A stretch of 20,889 nucleotides of DNA. It comes from an uncultured Saprospiraceae bacterium. GTDB taxonomy: Bacteria > Bacteroidota > Bacteroidia > Chitinophagales > Saprospiraceae. A model generated the notes under the pieces. That model had not been told where the DNA came from. It did not search any database and was given only the letters and a program-made list of their open reading frames with translations. The DNA is taken from NCBI GenBank assembly GCA_937930625.1, contig CALHBW010000171.1, positions 1 to 20,889 on the forward strand. The letters run 5' to 3'. Positions 8,878 through 16,496 of this stretch are shown here, one piece after another; the first letter of the stretch is position 1; the number at the start of each line of letters is the position of its first letter. A program made the position numbers and the translations under genes.

Positions 8878-9018
8878 GTTTAGGTTTGGGGTAGAATTCA
8901 AATTTGAACCTAACTTTCATTAATATTGGAATTTGGGATTTGTTAATTGGAATTTAATACTGTTACATGGCATACTTTTTGACCCCGATTCAATGCTAAG
9001 GAACATCCATAGATAACA

Positions 9019-9033
9019 TAAACTTTATAAAAC
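9019..9033 (+). promoter_or_regulatory. Promoter-like box TAAACTTTATAAAAC
   Basis: TAAACTTTATAAAAC is nearly identical to TAAACTTTGTAAAAAC at 10067-10082 and 16358-16373. All three copies are on the plus strand upstream of genes for exported or surface-associated products. The repeated position suggests a promoter core of the TA-N3-TTTG type. This is inferred from recurrence in the window and not from a known consensus with exactly this spacing. Confidence 0.4.
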
Positions 9034-9034
9034 T

Positions 9035-9051
9035 AAGCTGTCCGACAGCTT
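9035..9051. promoter_or_regulatory. Near-perfect palindrome upstream of the lipoprotein start
   Basis: AAGCTGTC (9035-9042) and GACAGCTT (9044-9051) are perfect reverse complements around one central base. The element starts two bases after the promoter-like box and ends 22 bases before the ATG at 9074. That position fits an operator or a leader hairpin. No regulator gene is next to it. Confidence 0.4.
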
Positions 9052-9073
9052 GTTTCCAAACCTAAATCATTAC

Positions 9074-9871
9074 ATGCTACAAAACTATCTACTAAAGACT
9101 AAACAACTATTATTACTTGGATGTATTTGTTCACTCATCTTTAGTTCTTGCAGTCCGGATATCGAGATTCCGCAAGTGATGGAGTTGACTACAGAAGACA
9201 GACAAAACATAGCCAACCGTATCCTTGACCTAATCACTGCTAATGAAAAGTACGAGATTCTGGATAGAGATGAATACGCAGCAGCTTATCAATATCTTGA
9301 CAATTCCATCAGCTTTCTTACTGATAGCGAACTTCTGACCAATCGCAATAATTACAACTGGAAAGTACATATCATCAATGATGATGAAGGTACAAATGCC
9401 TTTGCTACGCCCGGTGGTTATATCTATTTTGATACAGGATTGCTCAAAACGATAAACTCGGAAGCTGCTTTCATGCACTTTTTGGCAAATGAAATCAGCT
9501 ATGCCGACAAGGGCTTTGTCAGTCAAAAATTGCAAGACAATTATGGTCTTCAGCTCCTTCTCGACCTTGCTCTTGGTTCTACTGTTGCGACAGCTGAAGA
9601 GTTGCTCAATACTTTGTACAACCAACCCTTTAATGTGAATAATGTAGAAGAAGCGGATAATTTTATGCTTGAATTGGCTTGCCAAAAGGGATATGATGCA
9701 GAGTTTTTCAAATGGTTTTTGCAAAATAATAGTACAATTACGTGGTTGGATATTCACCCAACCAACTCTTTGGATACACGATTAAATCTTATCCGTGATT
9801 ATGAATGTCCTGCTTTAGATTCTATGAGTATCTCTATGGATACTTACGAAGATTTTCTGAGTAAATTATAA
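9074..9871 (+). CDS. Lipoprotein, M48 metallopeptidase-like with degenerate zinc site
   Basis: This 265-residue protein starts at ATG 9074. The frame can be read from TTG 9050, but the signal peptide fits the ATG better. A hydrophobic segment ends in SLIFSSC, a lipobox with Cys26. The body follows the M48 (BepA/LoiP-like) pattern: FATPGGYIYFDTGLL (about 110-124), then ANEISY (138-143) where active enzymes have AHEIAH, then EEADNFMLELACQKGYD (about 192-208), and IHPTNSLDTRL (about 227-237), which matches the conserved HP region. Both zinc histidines of HExxH are replaced (Asn139, Tyr143) while Glu140 remains. It is therefore probably not an active protease and may act as a chaperone or scaffold in the periplasm. 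The family call is firm; the role is inferred. Confidence 0.8.
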   Translation: MLQNYLLKTKQLLLLGCICSLIFSSCSPDIEIPQVMELTTEDRQNIANRILDLITANEKYEILDRDEYAAAYQYLDNSISFLTDSELLTNRNNYNWKVHIINDDEGTNAFATPGGYIYFDTGLLKTINSEAAFMHFLANEISYADKGFVSQKLQDNYGLQLLLDLALGSTVATAEELLNTLYNQPFNVNNVEEADNFMLELACQKGYDAEFFKWFLQNNSTITWLDIHPTNSLDTRLNLIRDYECPALDSMSISMDTYEDFLSKL

Positions 9872-9911
9872 TCTGAAAACGCATAACTGCGTTTAACCAA
9901 AAATATTTATA

Positions 9912-9953
9912 AAAACCTATCTGTGCTTCGGCATGGATAGGTTTTTTTGTTTT
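9912..9953 (+). terminator. Rho-independent terminator with UUCG tetraloop
   Basis: AAAACCTATC (9912-9921) pairs perfectly with GATAGGTTTT (9936-9945). Inside are two G-T wobbles and then a T-A, G-C, C-G stem closing a TTCG loop, the very stable cUUCGg tetraloop. A run of T residues follows (TTTTTTTG then more T). It lies 40 bases after the lipoprotein stop and closes the asd-lipoprotein region. Confidence 0.9.
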
Positions 9954-10320
9954 TGAACTGGTGTTTTTTGGAGAACTTATTGGCAGAAAAATATTTTTAC
10001 ATCATTTTTAAATTCAAAAAATATTCACAATCAAATAGTATTCAATAACTTACAAAAAAAATAAATTAAACTTTGTAAAAACAGCCCAAAGCCTTCCTAT
10101 GAAGTTTTTGTAGAAGCCTGCATCTTGTGGTCGAATTGAGGATGCAGCCACTAAACAACAACAGATAACGCGCTTCGTATATACGATCCGATTTGGGTTT
10201 CTTCTCATTCAACAAAAACGTCATGTATAGTTTTTCTGCATCTGTGCCTTTGTACGGAGTAGGCAAGGTATGCCTTGATGTGACTTAAACCATTTTACTT
10301 AACTTTTAAAATTATGAACT
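9954..10320 (+). other. Leader region of the DUF1800 cluster
   Basis: This spacer holds no convincing gene. Its first part is AT-rich. A promoter-like box and a conserved leader motif lie at 10063-10137. The heptamer CTGCATC occurs at 10118-10124 and 10236-10242, and its complement GATGCAG lies between them at 10141-10147, so two alternative hairpins are possible. ATGAAGTTTTT (10099-10109) can also pair with AAAAACGTCAT (10214-10224) with one mismatch. The distance from the promoter-like box to the gene start is about 240 bases, long for a plain 5' UTR. Confidence 0.5.
10063..10137 (+). promoter_or_regulatory. Conserved promoter/leader motif, copy 1
   Basis: This 75-base block aligns without gaps to 16354-16428, with 57 identities. 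The first 20 bases (AAATTAAACTTTGTAAAAAC) are identical in both copies. CTTCCTATGAA (10093-10103), CTTGT (10124-10128) and TCGAATT (10131-10137) are also identical and at the same spacing. The first block probably contains the promoter; the rest would be transcribed leader. It precedes the DUF1800-DUF1501-T9SS cluster. Its function is unknown. Confidence 0.65.
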
Positions 10321-12558
10321 ATGGCTTGTGAACCGATAGGTAGCTTTAGTGCTGCGACAATGTCAAATGTCACCTACTACGACTCCAATGGAAGTCCAGT
10401 AACTGTTGGTGCCAACACACCGCTAAATAAAAACAACGAAGTCCATCGAATGCTCATCCGACACCTTTATCGACGGATAGGCTACGGGGCAAGTTTGGCA
10501 GATATTGAATATATACACGATAATAACAAGACACTTGGTTCTATTGTGAATGAACTGATAGCCGATGCGATGGCAACTTCACTTCCGCAGGAATTCGATT
10601 GGTCGGTAAGATCCACGCTTCCTCCAAATTATGAACTAATACAGGAGTCAGGGACAACATATCCTCGAATTCCTTTTAGTATGTACACTTTCATGATTGC
10701 CAACTACTGGATAAATGAATGTATCACTGAGAGCGTTAAAAGTAAATTATTGATGTTTTGGCATAGCCATTTTTCTATCAAAATTGACGATTACAAGGAG
10801 AGTTATGCTGTATTACAATACTTCAAAATACTATTCAATAATGCCTTTGGAGATTTTAAAGAAATGGTCAAGAAAATAGGCAGAACACCTATGATGCTGT
10901 TCTTCTTGTCCGGCTTTGACAGTTCCGGCGAACCTACGGGAACTTACACTGAAAACAGTCCCGAACCTAATGAAAATTACGCTCGTGAATTATTGGAGCT
11001 TTTTACCATGGGGATAAAAAGTAAAAATGGAGTTGATAACAATTATACCGAAGATGATATTGCAGCAATAGCCAGAGCATTAACCGGCTGGCGAATACAC
11101 GACGATACAACCTCCGGTATTATTGGTTGGAATCAAAGTGAAGAAGAATTAGCGGAAATACTGGATGAGAGCAAATTCCACTTTGAATATAAACAACACG
11201 ACTGGGGAACAAAAACTTTGTTTAAAGACACTCCAAATGAAGTTTCTTTCAACTCCTTAGAGGACTACTGGAAACCTGTAATACCCGGTAATGCTAATGA
11301 ACCGCAAAATCTACCTGATGCCAGAGCCATAGCAGCACCCAATGAGAGTGGTACACCGGAAGAAAAATATGTATTTGCAGGAACGGATGAATACAACGGA
11401 GTTCACGATATTATTTTCGACAAGAAAAAGCACGAAATTGCCTATTTCATCTGCAAAAAACTCTACGAATTTTATGTCTATGCCGATACGGAAAACTCGA
11501 ATATAGGAGTAATAGATTCAGAGGGGTTCGATTTAGATAGTTACATATCTTCATTAGCAGACACATTTGTAAATCAGAATTGGAGCATAGAAGAAGTTTT
11601 AAAGCAACTTTTCAAAAGCCAACACTTCTACGATGTGGGTATCATGGGTACTCAAATCAAGAGTCATGTAGAATCGTCGGTGTCCCTACTTCGGTCTACT
11701 GCTTTACAACCTGTAGATGATTACGAGTACAGACTTACACTGCTTACACCAAATGAAGCAGGTCAGTCACCGAAAGATGAAAATGACGGAAGTGGAAGAC
11801 TCAATCCCAACTATAATGGAGAAGACCCATACCCTCCGATAGAAGATGAAGAATACCCCGTAACACAACCTTTTTATTATGCCAATAACAATGGTCAAAT
11901 TAACATCATGACTGGAGAAGGGGCAACTTTGGAAGATGTCACAGATGCTCAATTCTACTTCTTTAATACCCAAATGACATGGGCAATAAAAAAACATTCA
12001 GGAAGCATAGGGCAAGACCTATTTATGCCTCCAAGTGTGGAAGGTTGGCCCGGACATCGTGAATGGATAAATGAATACACTCTAGTCAAAAGACAGGAAA
12101 TACTTTTGTGTGCTCTTCGCGATTTTTCCGATTCAACTTCAACCAAAGAGAAATTTCGTCAGTTAGCAGAAAGCCTTTTGGTATTAGAATATGGAGAACA
12201 ATCAATATATGAACCAGATCTTGACTATGGTGGAGACTATGAGGAAACATCACAATATCAGAGTCCTGAAAAATTAGTAAGAGTATTGTGGAAGCATTTC
12301 TTTGCCGTCAAACCGGAAGATAAAGATATAGAAGGTACACGAATAGGACAAATAGTCGATGCTGTATCAGTTTATGTAGGTACATGGCAATCACAACATT
12401 ATAGACCGAGACTTGATATTCGGGGATGCAACGGTTTTCCTGACTCTTCTAATCCTCCCTATTGTGCTGTCAATCAAGAAGATAAAGAGGAAATGGCAAA
12501 CAGAGTGATTGATGTATTAGAATACTTCGTGCGCCAACCGGAATTTCACCTAACCTGA
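10321..12558 (+). CDS. DUF1800 family protein
   Basis: This is a 745-residue member of DUF1800, a widespread family of unknown biochemical function. Visible family motifs are LYRRIGYGAS (about 49-58), LLMFWHSHFS (143-152), PMMLFFLSG (190-198), NENYARELLELFTMG (217-231), YTEDDIAAIARALTGW (242-257), FHFEYKQHDWGTKTLF (286-301) and PPSVEGWPG (about 570-578). It is longer than many members, which are near 500 residues. A TGA lies in frame two codons upstream, so the ATG at 10321 is the first possible start. No signal peptide follows it. The next gene, 41 bases downstream, encodes a DUF1501 protein; this pairing recurs in many bacteria and suggests a shared function. One possibility is export with the Tat-type partner, which is inference. 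Confidence 0.9.
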   Translation: MACEPIGSFSAATMSNVTYYDSNGSPVTVGANTPLNKNNEVHRMLIRHLYRRIGYGASLADIEYIHDNNKTLGSIVNELIADAMATSLPQEFDWSVRSTLPPNYELIQESGTTYPRIPFSMYTFMIANYWINECITESVKSKLLMFWHSHFSIKIDDYKESYAVLQYFKILFNNAFGDFKEMVKKIGRTPMMLFFLSGFDSSGEPTGTYTENSPEPNENYARELLELFTMGIKSKNGVDNNYTEDDIAAIARALTGWRIHDDTTSGIIGWNQSEEELAEILDESKFHFEYKQHDWGTKTLFKDTPNEVSFNSLEDYWKPVIPGNANEPQNLPDARAIAAPNESGTPEEKYVFAGTDEYNGVHDIIFDKKKHEIAYFICKKLYEFYVYADTENSNIGVIDSEGFDLDSYISSLADTFVNQNWSIEEVLKQLFKSQHFYDVGIMGTQIKSHVESSVSLLRSTALQPVDDYEYRLTLLTPNEAGQSPKDENDGSGRLNPNYNGEDPYPPIEDEEYPVTQPFYYANNNGQINIMTGEGATLEDVTDAQFYFFNTQMTWAIKKHSGSIGQDLFMPPSVEGWPGHREWINEYTLVKRQEILLCALRDFSDSTSTKEKFRQLAESLLVLEYGEQSIYEPDLDYGGDYEETSQYQSPEKLVRVLWKHFFAVKPEDKDIEGTRIGQIVDAVSVYVGTWQSQHYRPRLDIRGCNGFPDSSNPPYCAVNQEDKEEMANRVIDVLEYFVRQPEFHLT

Positions 12559-12599
12559 TTCCTGTTACTCATTTTATTCAAAATTAAAATAGAAAAATC

Positions 12600-14465
12600 A
12601 TGTTTAAACATAATAAAAATAATCGTTTCGGCAAAAGACTCGAAGATGGTCTGGCAGCTCACAAAGCTGACCACCAAGCATGGAGTCGCCGACAGTTTTT
12701 AGGCAACACGGGTCTGATGGCTGCCGGAGGTGCTTTGTTGAGCAGTTCTCCTTTTTCATGGGCTGCTCCGTTGTTTTCTTCCTTATATGACAATCCTGAT
12801 AATGACAGAGTTTTGATACTCATCCGCCTGTTTGGAGGCAATGACGGACTCAATACCATCGTACCTTTCGGAGATAATGCCCGAAGGCTTCAGTATGAAA
12901 CAATAAGACCCAGTATCATGATAGACGAGAACGAGGCATACAGTCTCACTACAGATGGTATGAACCCTCCGGAATTCGCTTTGCCCGAACTATTCAAAGG
13001 TGATGGTACAGAGGAAACGGGTTTATACGACATGTGGAATGAAGGCAACATGGCAGTCATTCACAACGTAGGCTATCCAAACTCAAGTACTTCTCACTTT
13101 AAAGGTTCTGACCTATGGGCAAGCGGTGCCATTAATAACGTCGGGCAGAATGCCTCTGTGAACGACGGACGCAAATATAGCGGTTGGTTAGGGAGGTACT
13201 TCAGTAATCAAATGCCGGCATTTTTTGGCGCACCACCTATTGTACCCCCTGCCATTCAAATCGGAAATGCCAACAATTTGATATTCAAGGGACTGGCGGG
13301 CAATCCTTTTGATTTAGTTTTTACCAAGCCGGAGTCTTTCTACAATCTTATAAGTAACGAGGAACTGTACAACACTACTCTGAATGACTTCAATGACAAT
13401 TGTATCGCGGATATAGAGCGCGTTTTCATACGCCAAACTACCAATAATGCCTTCCGATATGCCGATTCTGTAAGAACTGCGTGGAATAGTGTAGGAAATA
13501 ATAATGGTACAAATTACGATAGTAATCTTGAACAACAACTGGCAATCGTAGAAAGACTTATCAGAGGAAGGCTTGGCACAAAAGTCTATCAGGTCTCACT
13601 CGGTGGGTTTGATACACATCGCGCTCAACAAGATTACCACCCTGAATTGCTACAAACGTTATCAACAGCTATAAAAGCCACGTTTACAAGACTTGGTCAA
13701 GATGCCGACAGAGTAATGATGATGACCTTCTCGGAATTTGGCAGACAAGTCACCGAAAACGGAAGCGAAGGAACAGACCACGGCACACTTGCGCCCATCA
13801 TGCTCTTTGGCAACAAGGTAAATGGTCGCAATCTATACGGTACACCGATAGACCTTTCCCCCGAAAAAATCAATGGCGGAATGGTTGATTTTGATACACA
13901 GGAGGGAGCTATTGATTTTAGGTCGGTTTACGACAAAGTCTTACGAGATTGGCTCTGTGCGGATGCTGAAACCTCTGATACTGTACTTCACCCAACCGAG
14001 GAATCTATTATTAATCAAGAAGGAACCGCATACAGAGCTTGTAGTACTGAAGGTAGTTTGAATTGTCAAGATCCGCTCGGCGGTATGATCCGAGGGGGGT
14101 GTAATTCCACCGTATCAGAATCATCTACATTGGAAGGGTATATAGCATCTCAAGTCGTCTTCGGCTATAATATTGTAAAAAACAATGGCAATACATCCAT
14201 AGAGCTGAAATATGAGACGGCAATTACAGGTAATATTAGGCTCGAAATACTCACTTCACAGGGAAATTCCATAACCTATACGGATGACGAAACGGATGAA
14301 GAGAAAGAACTCCTCCTTGAGGAAAGGTATTTGGAAATCGGGCAGTATATACACACATTCGATGCTACGGAAAGGCTCAATGATGCATTAAATAATACTG
14401 ACAGATACATAGCCCGCTTTTCCATTAATGGAGTGAGTATTGATAGAAATTTTAAAATTAATTAA
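12600..14465 (+). CDS. DUF1501 family protein with Tat signal and T9SS-like tail
   Basis: The 621-residue protein begins with a 29-residue polar region, then SRRQFLGNTGLMAAGGALL with the twin arginines at 30-31. This is a good Tat signal, probably cleaved near the alanines at 55-56. The body carries DUF1501 motifs: LFGGNDGLNTIVPF (78-90), GYPNSSTSHFKGSDLW, GFDTHRAQQDYH (about 335-346), SEFGRQ (378-383) and GTDHG (391-395). DUF1501 is related to the alkaline-phosphatase/sulfatase fold, and the Asp/His in FDTH and TDHG are plausible metal ligands (inferred). The last ~100 residues (522-621) look like a T9SS sorting domain: SIELKYE, GNIRLEILTSQGNSI, GQYIHTFDA, RYIARFSINGVSIDRNFKI. Tat export followed by T9SS surface transfer would be an unusual route. 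It lies between the DUF1800 gene and the next secreted gene (20-base gap), probably in one operon. Confidence 0.9.
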   Translation: MFKHNKNNRFGKRLEDGLAAHKADHQAWSRRQFLGNTGLMAAGGALLSSSPFSWAAPLFSSLYDNPDNDRVLILIRLFGGNDGLNTIVPFGDNARRLQYETIRPSIMIDENEAYSLTTDGMNPPEFALPELFKGDGTEETGLYDMWNEGNMAVIHNVGYPNSSTSHFKGSDLWASGAINNVGQNASVNDGRKYSGWLGRYFSNQMPAFFGAPPIVPPAIQIGNANNLIFKGLAGNPFDLVFTKPESFYNLISNEELYNTTLNDFNDNCIADIERVFIRQTTNNAFRYADSVRTAWNSVGNNNGTNYDSNLEQQLAIVERLIRGRLGTKVYQVSLGGFDTHRAQQDYHPELLQTLSTAIKATFTRLGQDADRVMMMTFSEFGRQVTENGSEGTDHGTLAPIMLFGNKVNGRNLYGTPIDLSPEKINGGMVDFDTQEGAIDFRSVYDKVLRDWLCADAETSDTVLHPTEESIINQEGTAYRACSTEGSLNCQDPLGGMIRGGCNSTVSESSTLEGYIASQVVFGYNIVKNNGNTSIELKYETAITGNIRLEILTSQGNSITYTDDETDEEKELLLEERYLEIGQYIHTFDATERLNDALNNTDRYIARFSINGVSIDRNFKIN

Positions 14466-14485
14466 CAATCAAAAAAGAATATATT

Positions 14486-16282
14486 ATGTATAAATTGAAA
14501 TATTATCTGTGGATGATTTGTATCGTAACTTGTTTTGTTACGAATGTTTATGCCAATGGAAATGATTTATGTAATCCTATTGATATGAACGCCGACCCTA
14601 ATTATATAGGAAGTTGTACAAACGATACTAATATAGGTGCAACTAGTGAAGATACAAATGGTGTTTTATGGTACAAGTTTCAAACCACCACAGCAGGGTA
14701 TTATGAAATTAAAATGACTAATGCATCTTTCTATTATTCACTTTATCTAATCGAAATAGATTGTTCTACTTATGATATAAGCGTTGTATCGTTCATGGAT
14801 AAAAGTGAGCCGGAAAATGAATTCGATGTTGTTCAGGAAAACTTAATTGTAGATTTAGCCGCAAATACTACTTATACATTTCGAGTAGGAGAATCTAGTG
14901 TTTGTACATCATGTGAAACACAAGGCACCTTCTGTGTACAAGTCAATCAAATAGCTTCCAACCAAGAATGTACTGATGCCACAGAAATCGAACTCGTACC
15001 CGATGCCTGCGTTACAGGCAGCAATTACTATGCTTCGGATGCCAACCCACAGCCATCTTGCAACCCACATATAGGCGCATCCGTATGGTATCAAATATCA
15101 GCACCTACATCCGGCATGATACAAATGGAAACTTTCCCCAATTTCTCCGAAGTGATTACGGTGTATGAAGGTACATGTGGCAATCTTGATGAAATCCTTT
15201 GCAGTGTCAATGGAGATGATAATGATGGAACACTTATCATAAATAACCTGATACCCGATGATACTTATTACATTCAAGTGACCGGAAATTTTCCGACTAT
15301 AGAAGCAGACAACGGACTGGTGTGTGATGACAACAACTATATTACCATATCAACTGTCCATGACTGCCCCACTAATCCGCCACTTACAGATGGTGGTTCA
15401 CCTGAACCTAAACCTTGTAATGATAACAACCCTAACACAACAGATGACGTATGGCGCGAATTAAATGGTAACTGTCAATGTGTGGGGAATTGTGCCAATA
15501 ATCCGGGGGATATTTGTGACGATGGTATTCCCAATGACACTACTGTTGAAGGTGTTAGTGCCTATGATTTCTGGGATGAAAACTGCAATTGTCAAAGCGA
15601 ATGCCCCCGAACTCCGGAGGATGATTGTCCGAATACTAAATATATTATAAATATAGATTGCAAATGTGAATGTGATCAAGCAGGAGAGCCATGTTATGGC
15701 GATGACCCGAATAGAGAATATACATGGAATGACTCATGTGAATGTGTAGATGAAGTTGCTGGTGGAGTAGACTACTGCCCAACTGACATTATTTTAGATG
15801 AAATTAATATAGATAATAACATCTACTTTCAAACATCTGATTACATCGAAACTGATGGAAGCGTCATTGTAGAAGTAGGGGAAGACCTTACGCTCAATGC
15901 TAAAAACTATATCAAATTAAAACCCGGCTTCAATGCTAAAGTTGAATCCACGATGCGGGCATATATTAATGGCTGTGAGCCGACTGTTCAGAAGGCAGAA
16001 GAACTCACGACTGCATCCGTCAAGCACTACCCCAATCCATTCAGGAATCAAGTCACACTTGAGTTCCAATTGGATTTGGATGCTGACGTAGAAATCATGA
16101 TAACCGATGTCAATGGCAAAATAGTCTCTAGCCTATCCATTGACAATCTATATCGCGGCATCCAAACACATAGCATATCTACCCAAGATTGGGTGCCCGG
16201 CATTTACTTCTATCAAGCATTAATCAAAGAACAAAATACAGGTATTTTAAGTCATGCAAATGGCACTTTGGTGAAAATGTAA
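14486..16282 (+). CDS. Secreted multidomain Cys-rich protein with T9SS sorting domain
   Basis: The 598-residue protein starts with a Sec signal peptide (about 1-23, ending VYA before NGNDLC). Two beta-sandwich domains like pre-peptidase C-terminal (PPC) domains follow, about 28-153 and 158-290; shared features include GVLWYKF / ASVWYQI and NTTYTFRV / DDTYYIQV. A cysteine-rich stretch (about 294-425) repeats the pattern C-N/D-D-x-x-P-N-x-T ... NCxC. Residues 432-497 form a small beta-rich pre-sorting module (LTLNAKNYIKLKPGFNAKVE). The C-terminus (513-598) is a type A T9SS domain: VKHYPNPFRNQVTLEFQL, ITDVNGKIV, GIYFYQALI. No enzyme motif is visible, so binding or structure is most likely. It is the last gene of the DUF1800/DUF1501 cluster, 20 bases after the DUF1501 stop, and may be its surface partner (inferred). 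Confidence 0.85.
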   Translation: MYKLKYYLWMICIVTCFVTNVYANGNDLCNPIDMNADPNYIGSCTNDTNIGATSEDTNGVLWYKFQTTTAGYYEIKMTNASFYYSLYLIEIDCSTYDISVVSFMDKSEPENEFDVVQENLIVDLAANTTYTFRVGESSVCTSCETQGTFCVQVNQIASNQECTDATEIELVPDACVTGSNYYASDANPQPSCNPHIGASVWYQISAPTSGMIQMETFPNFSEVITVYEGTCGNLDEILCSVNGDDNDGTLIINNLIPDDTYYIQVTGNFPTIEADNGLVCDDNNYITISTVHDCPTNPPLTDGGSPEPKPCNDNNPNTTDDVWRELNGNCQCVGNCANNPGDICDDGIPNDTTVEGVSAYDFWDENCNCQSECPRTPEDDCPNTKYIINIDCKCECDQAGEPCYGDDPNREYTWNDSCECVDEVAGGVDYCPTDIILDEINIDNNIYFQTSDYIETDGSVIVEVGEDLTLNAKNYIKLKPGFNAKVESTMRAYINGCEPTVQKAEELTTASVKHYPNPFRNQVTLEFQLDLDADVEIMITDVNGKIVSSLSIDNLYRGIQTHSISTQDWVPGIYFYQALIKEQNTGILSHANGTLVKM

Positions 16283-16353
16283 ATAAAATCACAATTTTTT
16301 CCAACAAAAAAACCTCCACAAAACATTATTAACAAATTATTTAAACAATTTAA

Positions 16354-16428
16354 AAATTAAACTTTGTAAAAACGGGTCAAACTCTTCCTATGAAATTTAG
16401 CAAGATTCCCTGACCTTGTAATCGAATT
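16354..16428 (+). promoter_or_regulatory. Conserved promoter/leader motif, copy 2
   Basis: This is the gapless 75-base partner of 10063-10137. It lies in the 214-base gap before the beta-roll gene, with its promoter-like box about 130 bases from the ATG. The blocks AAATTAAACTTTGTAAAAAC, CTTCCTATGAA and CTTGT-NN-TCGAATT are conserved. Downstream, GAAATGT (16430-16436) pairs with ACATTTC (16445-16451); alternatively ATGAAAT (16390-16396) pairs with ATTTCAT (16447-16453). The same part of copy 1 can also pair with a site further downstream. Confidence 0.65.
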
Positions 16429-16496
16429 AGAAATGTAATCAAACACATTTCATAAACGAACAATATTTTTCAACAACTTTTTAAAATTAATTAATC

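Larger units (their letters stand above)
8878..9073. other. Spacer after asd: weak hairpin and AT-class heptamers
   Basis: TTAGGTT (8880-8886) and AACCTAA (8907-8913) form a 7-bp stem just after the asd stop, with a TTCAAATTTGAA palindrome partly in the loop. No T-tract follows, so it is at best a weak terminator. At 8926-8953 the sequence has a period of seven: TTGGAAT, TTGGGAT, TTGTTAA, TTGGAAT. A promoter-like box and a palindrome further on are listed separately. Confidence 0.4.

Noticed and set aside
8880..8913. Terminator after asd
   Set aside because: The stem is only 7 bp with a long loop and no following T-tract; read-through into the next gene or a separate promoter is equally likely.
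9050..9073. TTG start for the lipoprotein
   Set aside because: It overlaps the palindrome at 9035-9051 and adds eight polar residues; the ATG at 9074 gives a normal lipoprotein signal.
9230..9757. 175-codon minus-strand open frame
   Set aside because: It lies wholly inside the M48-like lipoprotein gene, whose conserved motifs fix the coding strand.
10066..10266. 66-codon minus-strand open frame in the DUF1800 leader
   Set aside because: The stretch is conserved as a leader motif with copy 2 on the plus strand, and the frame is not maintained as a protein there.
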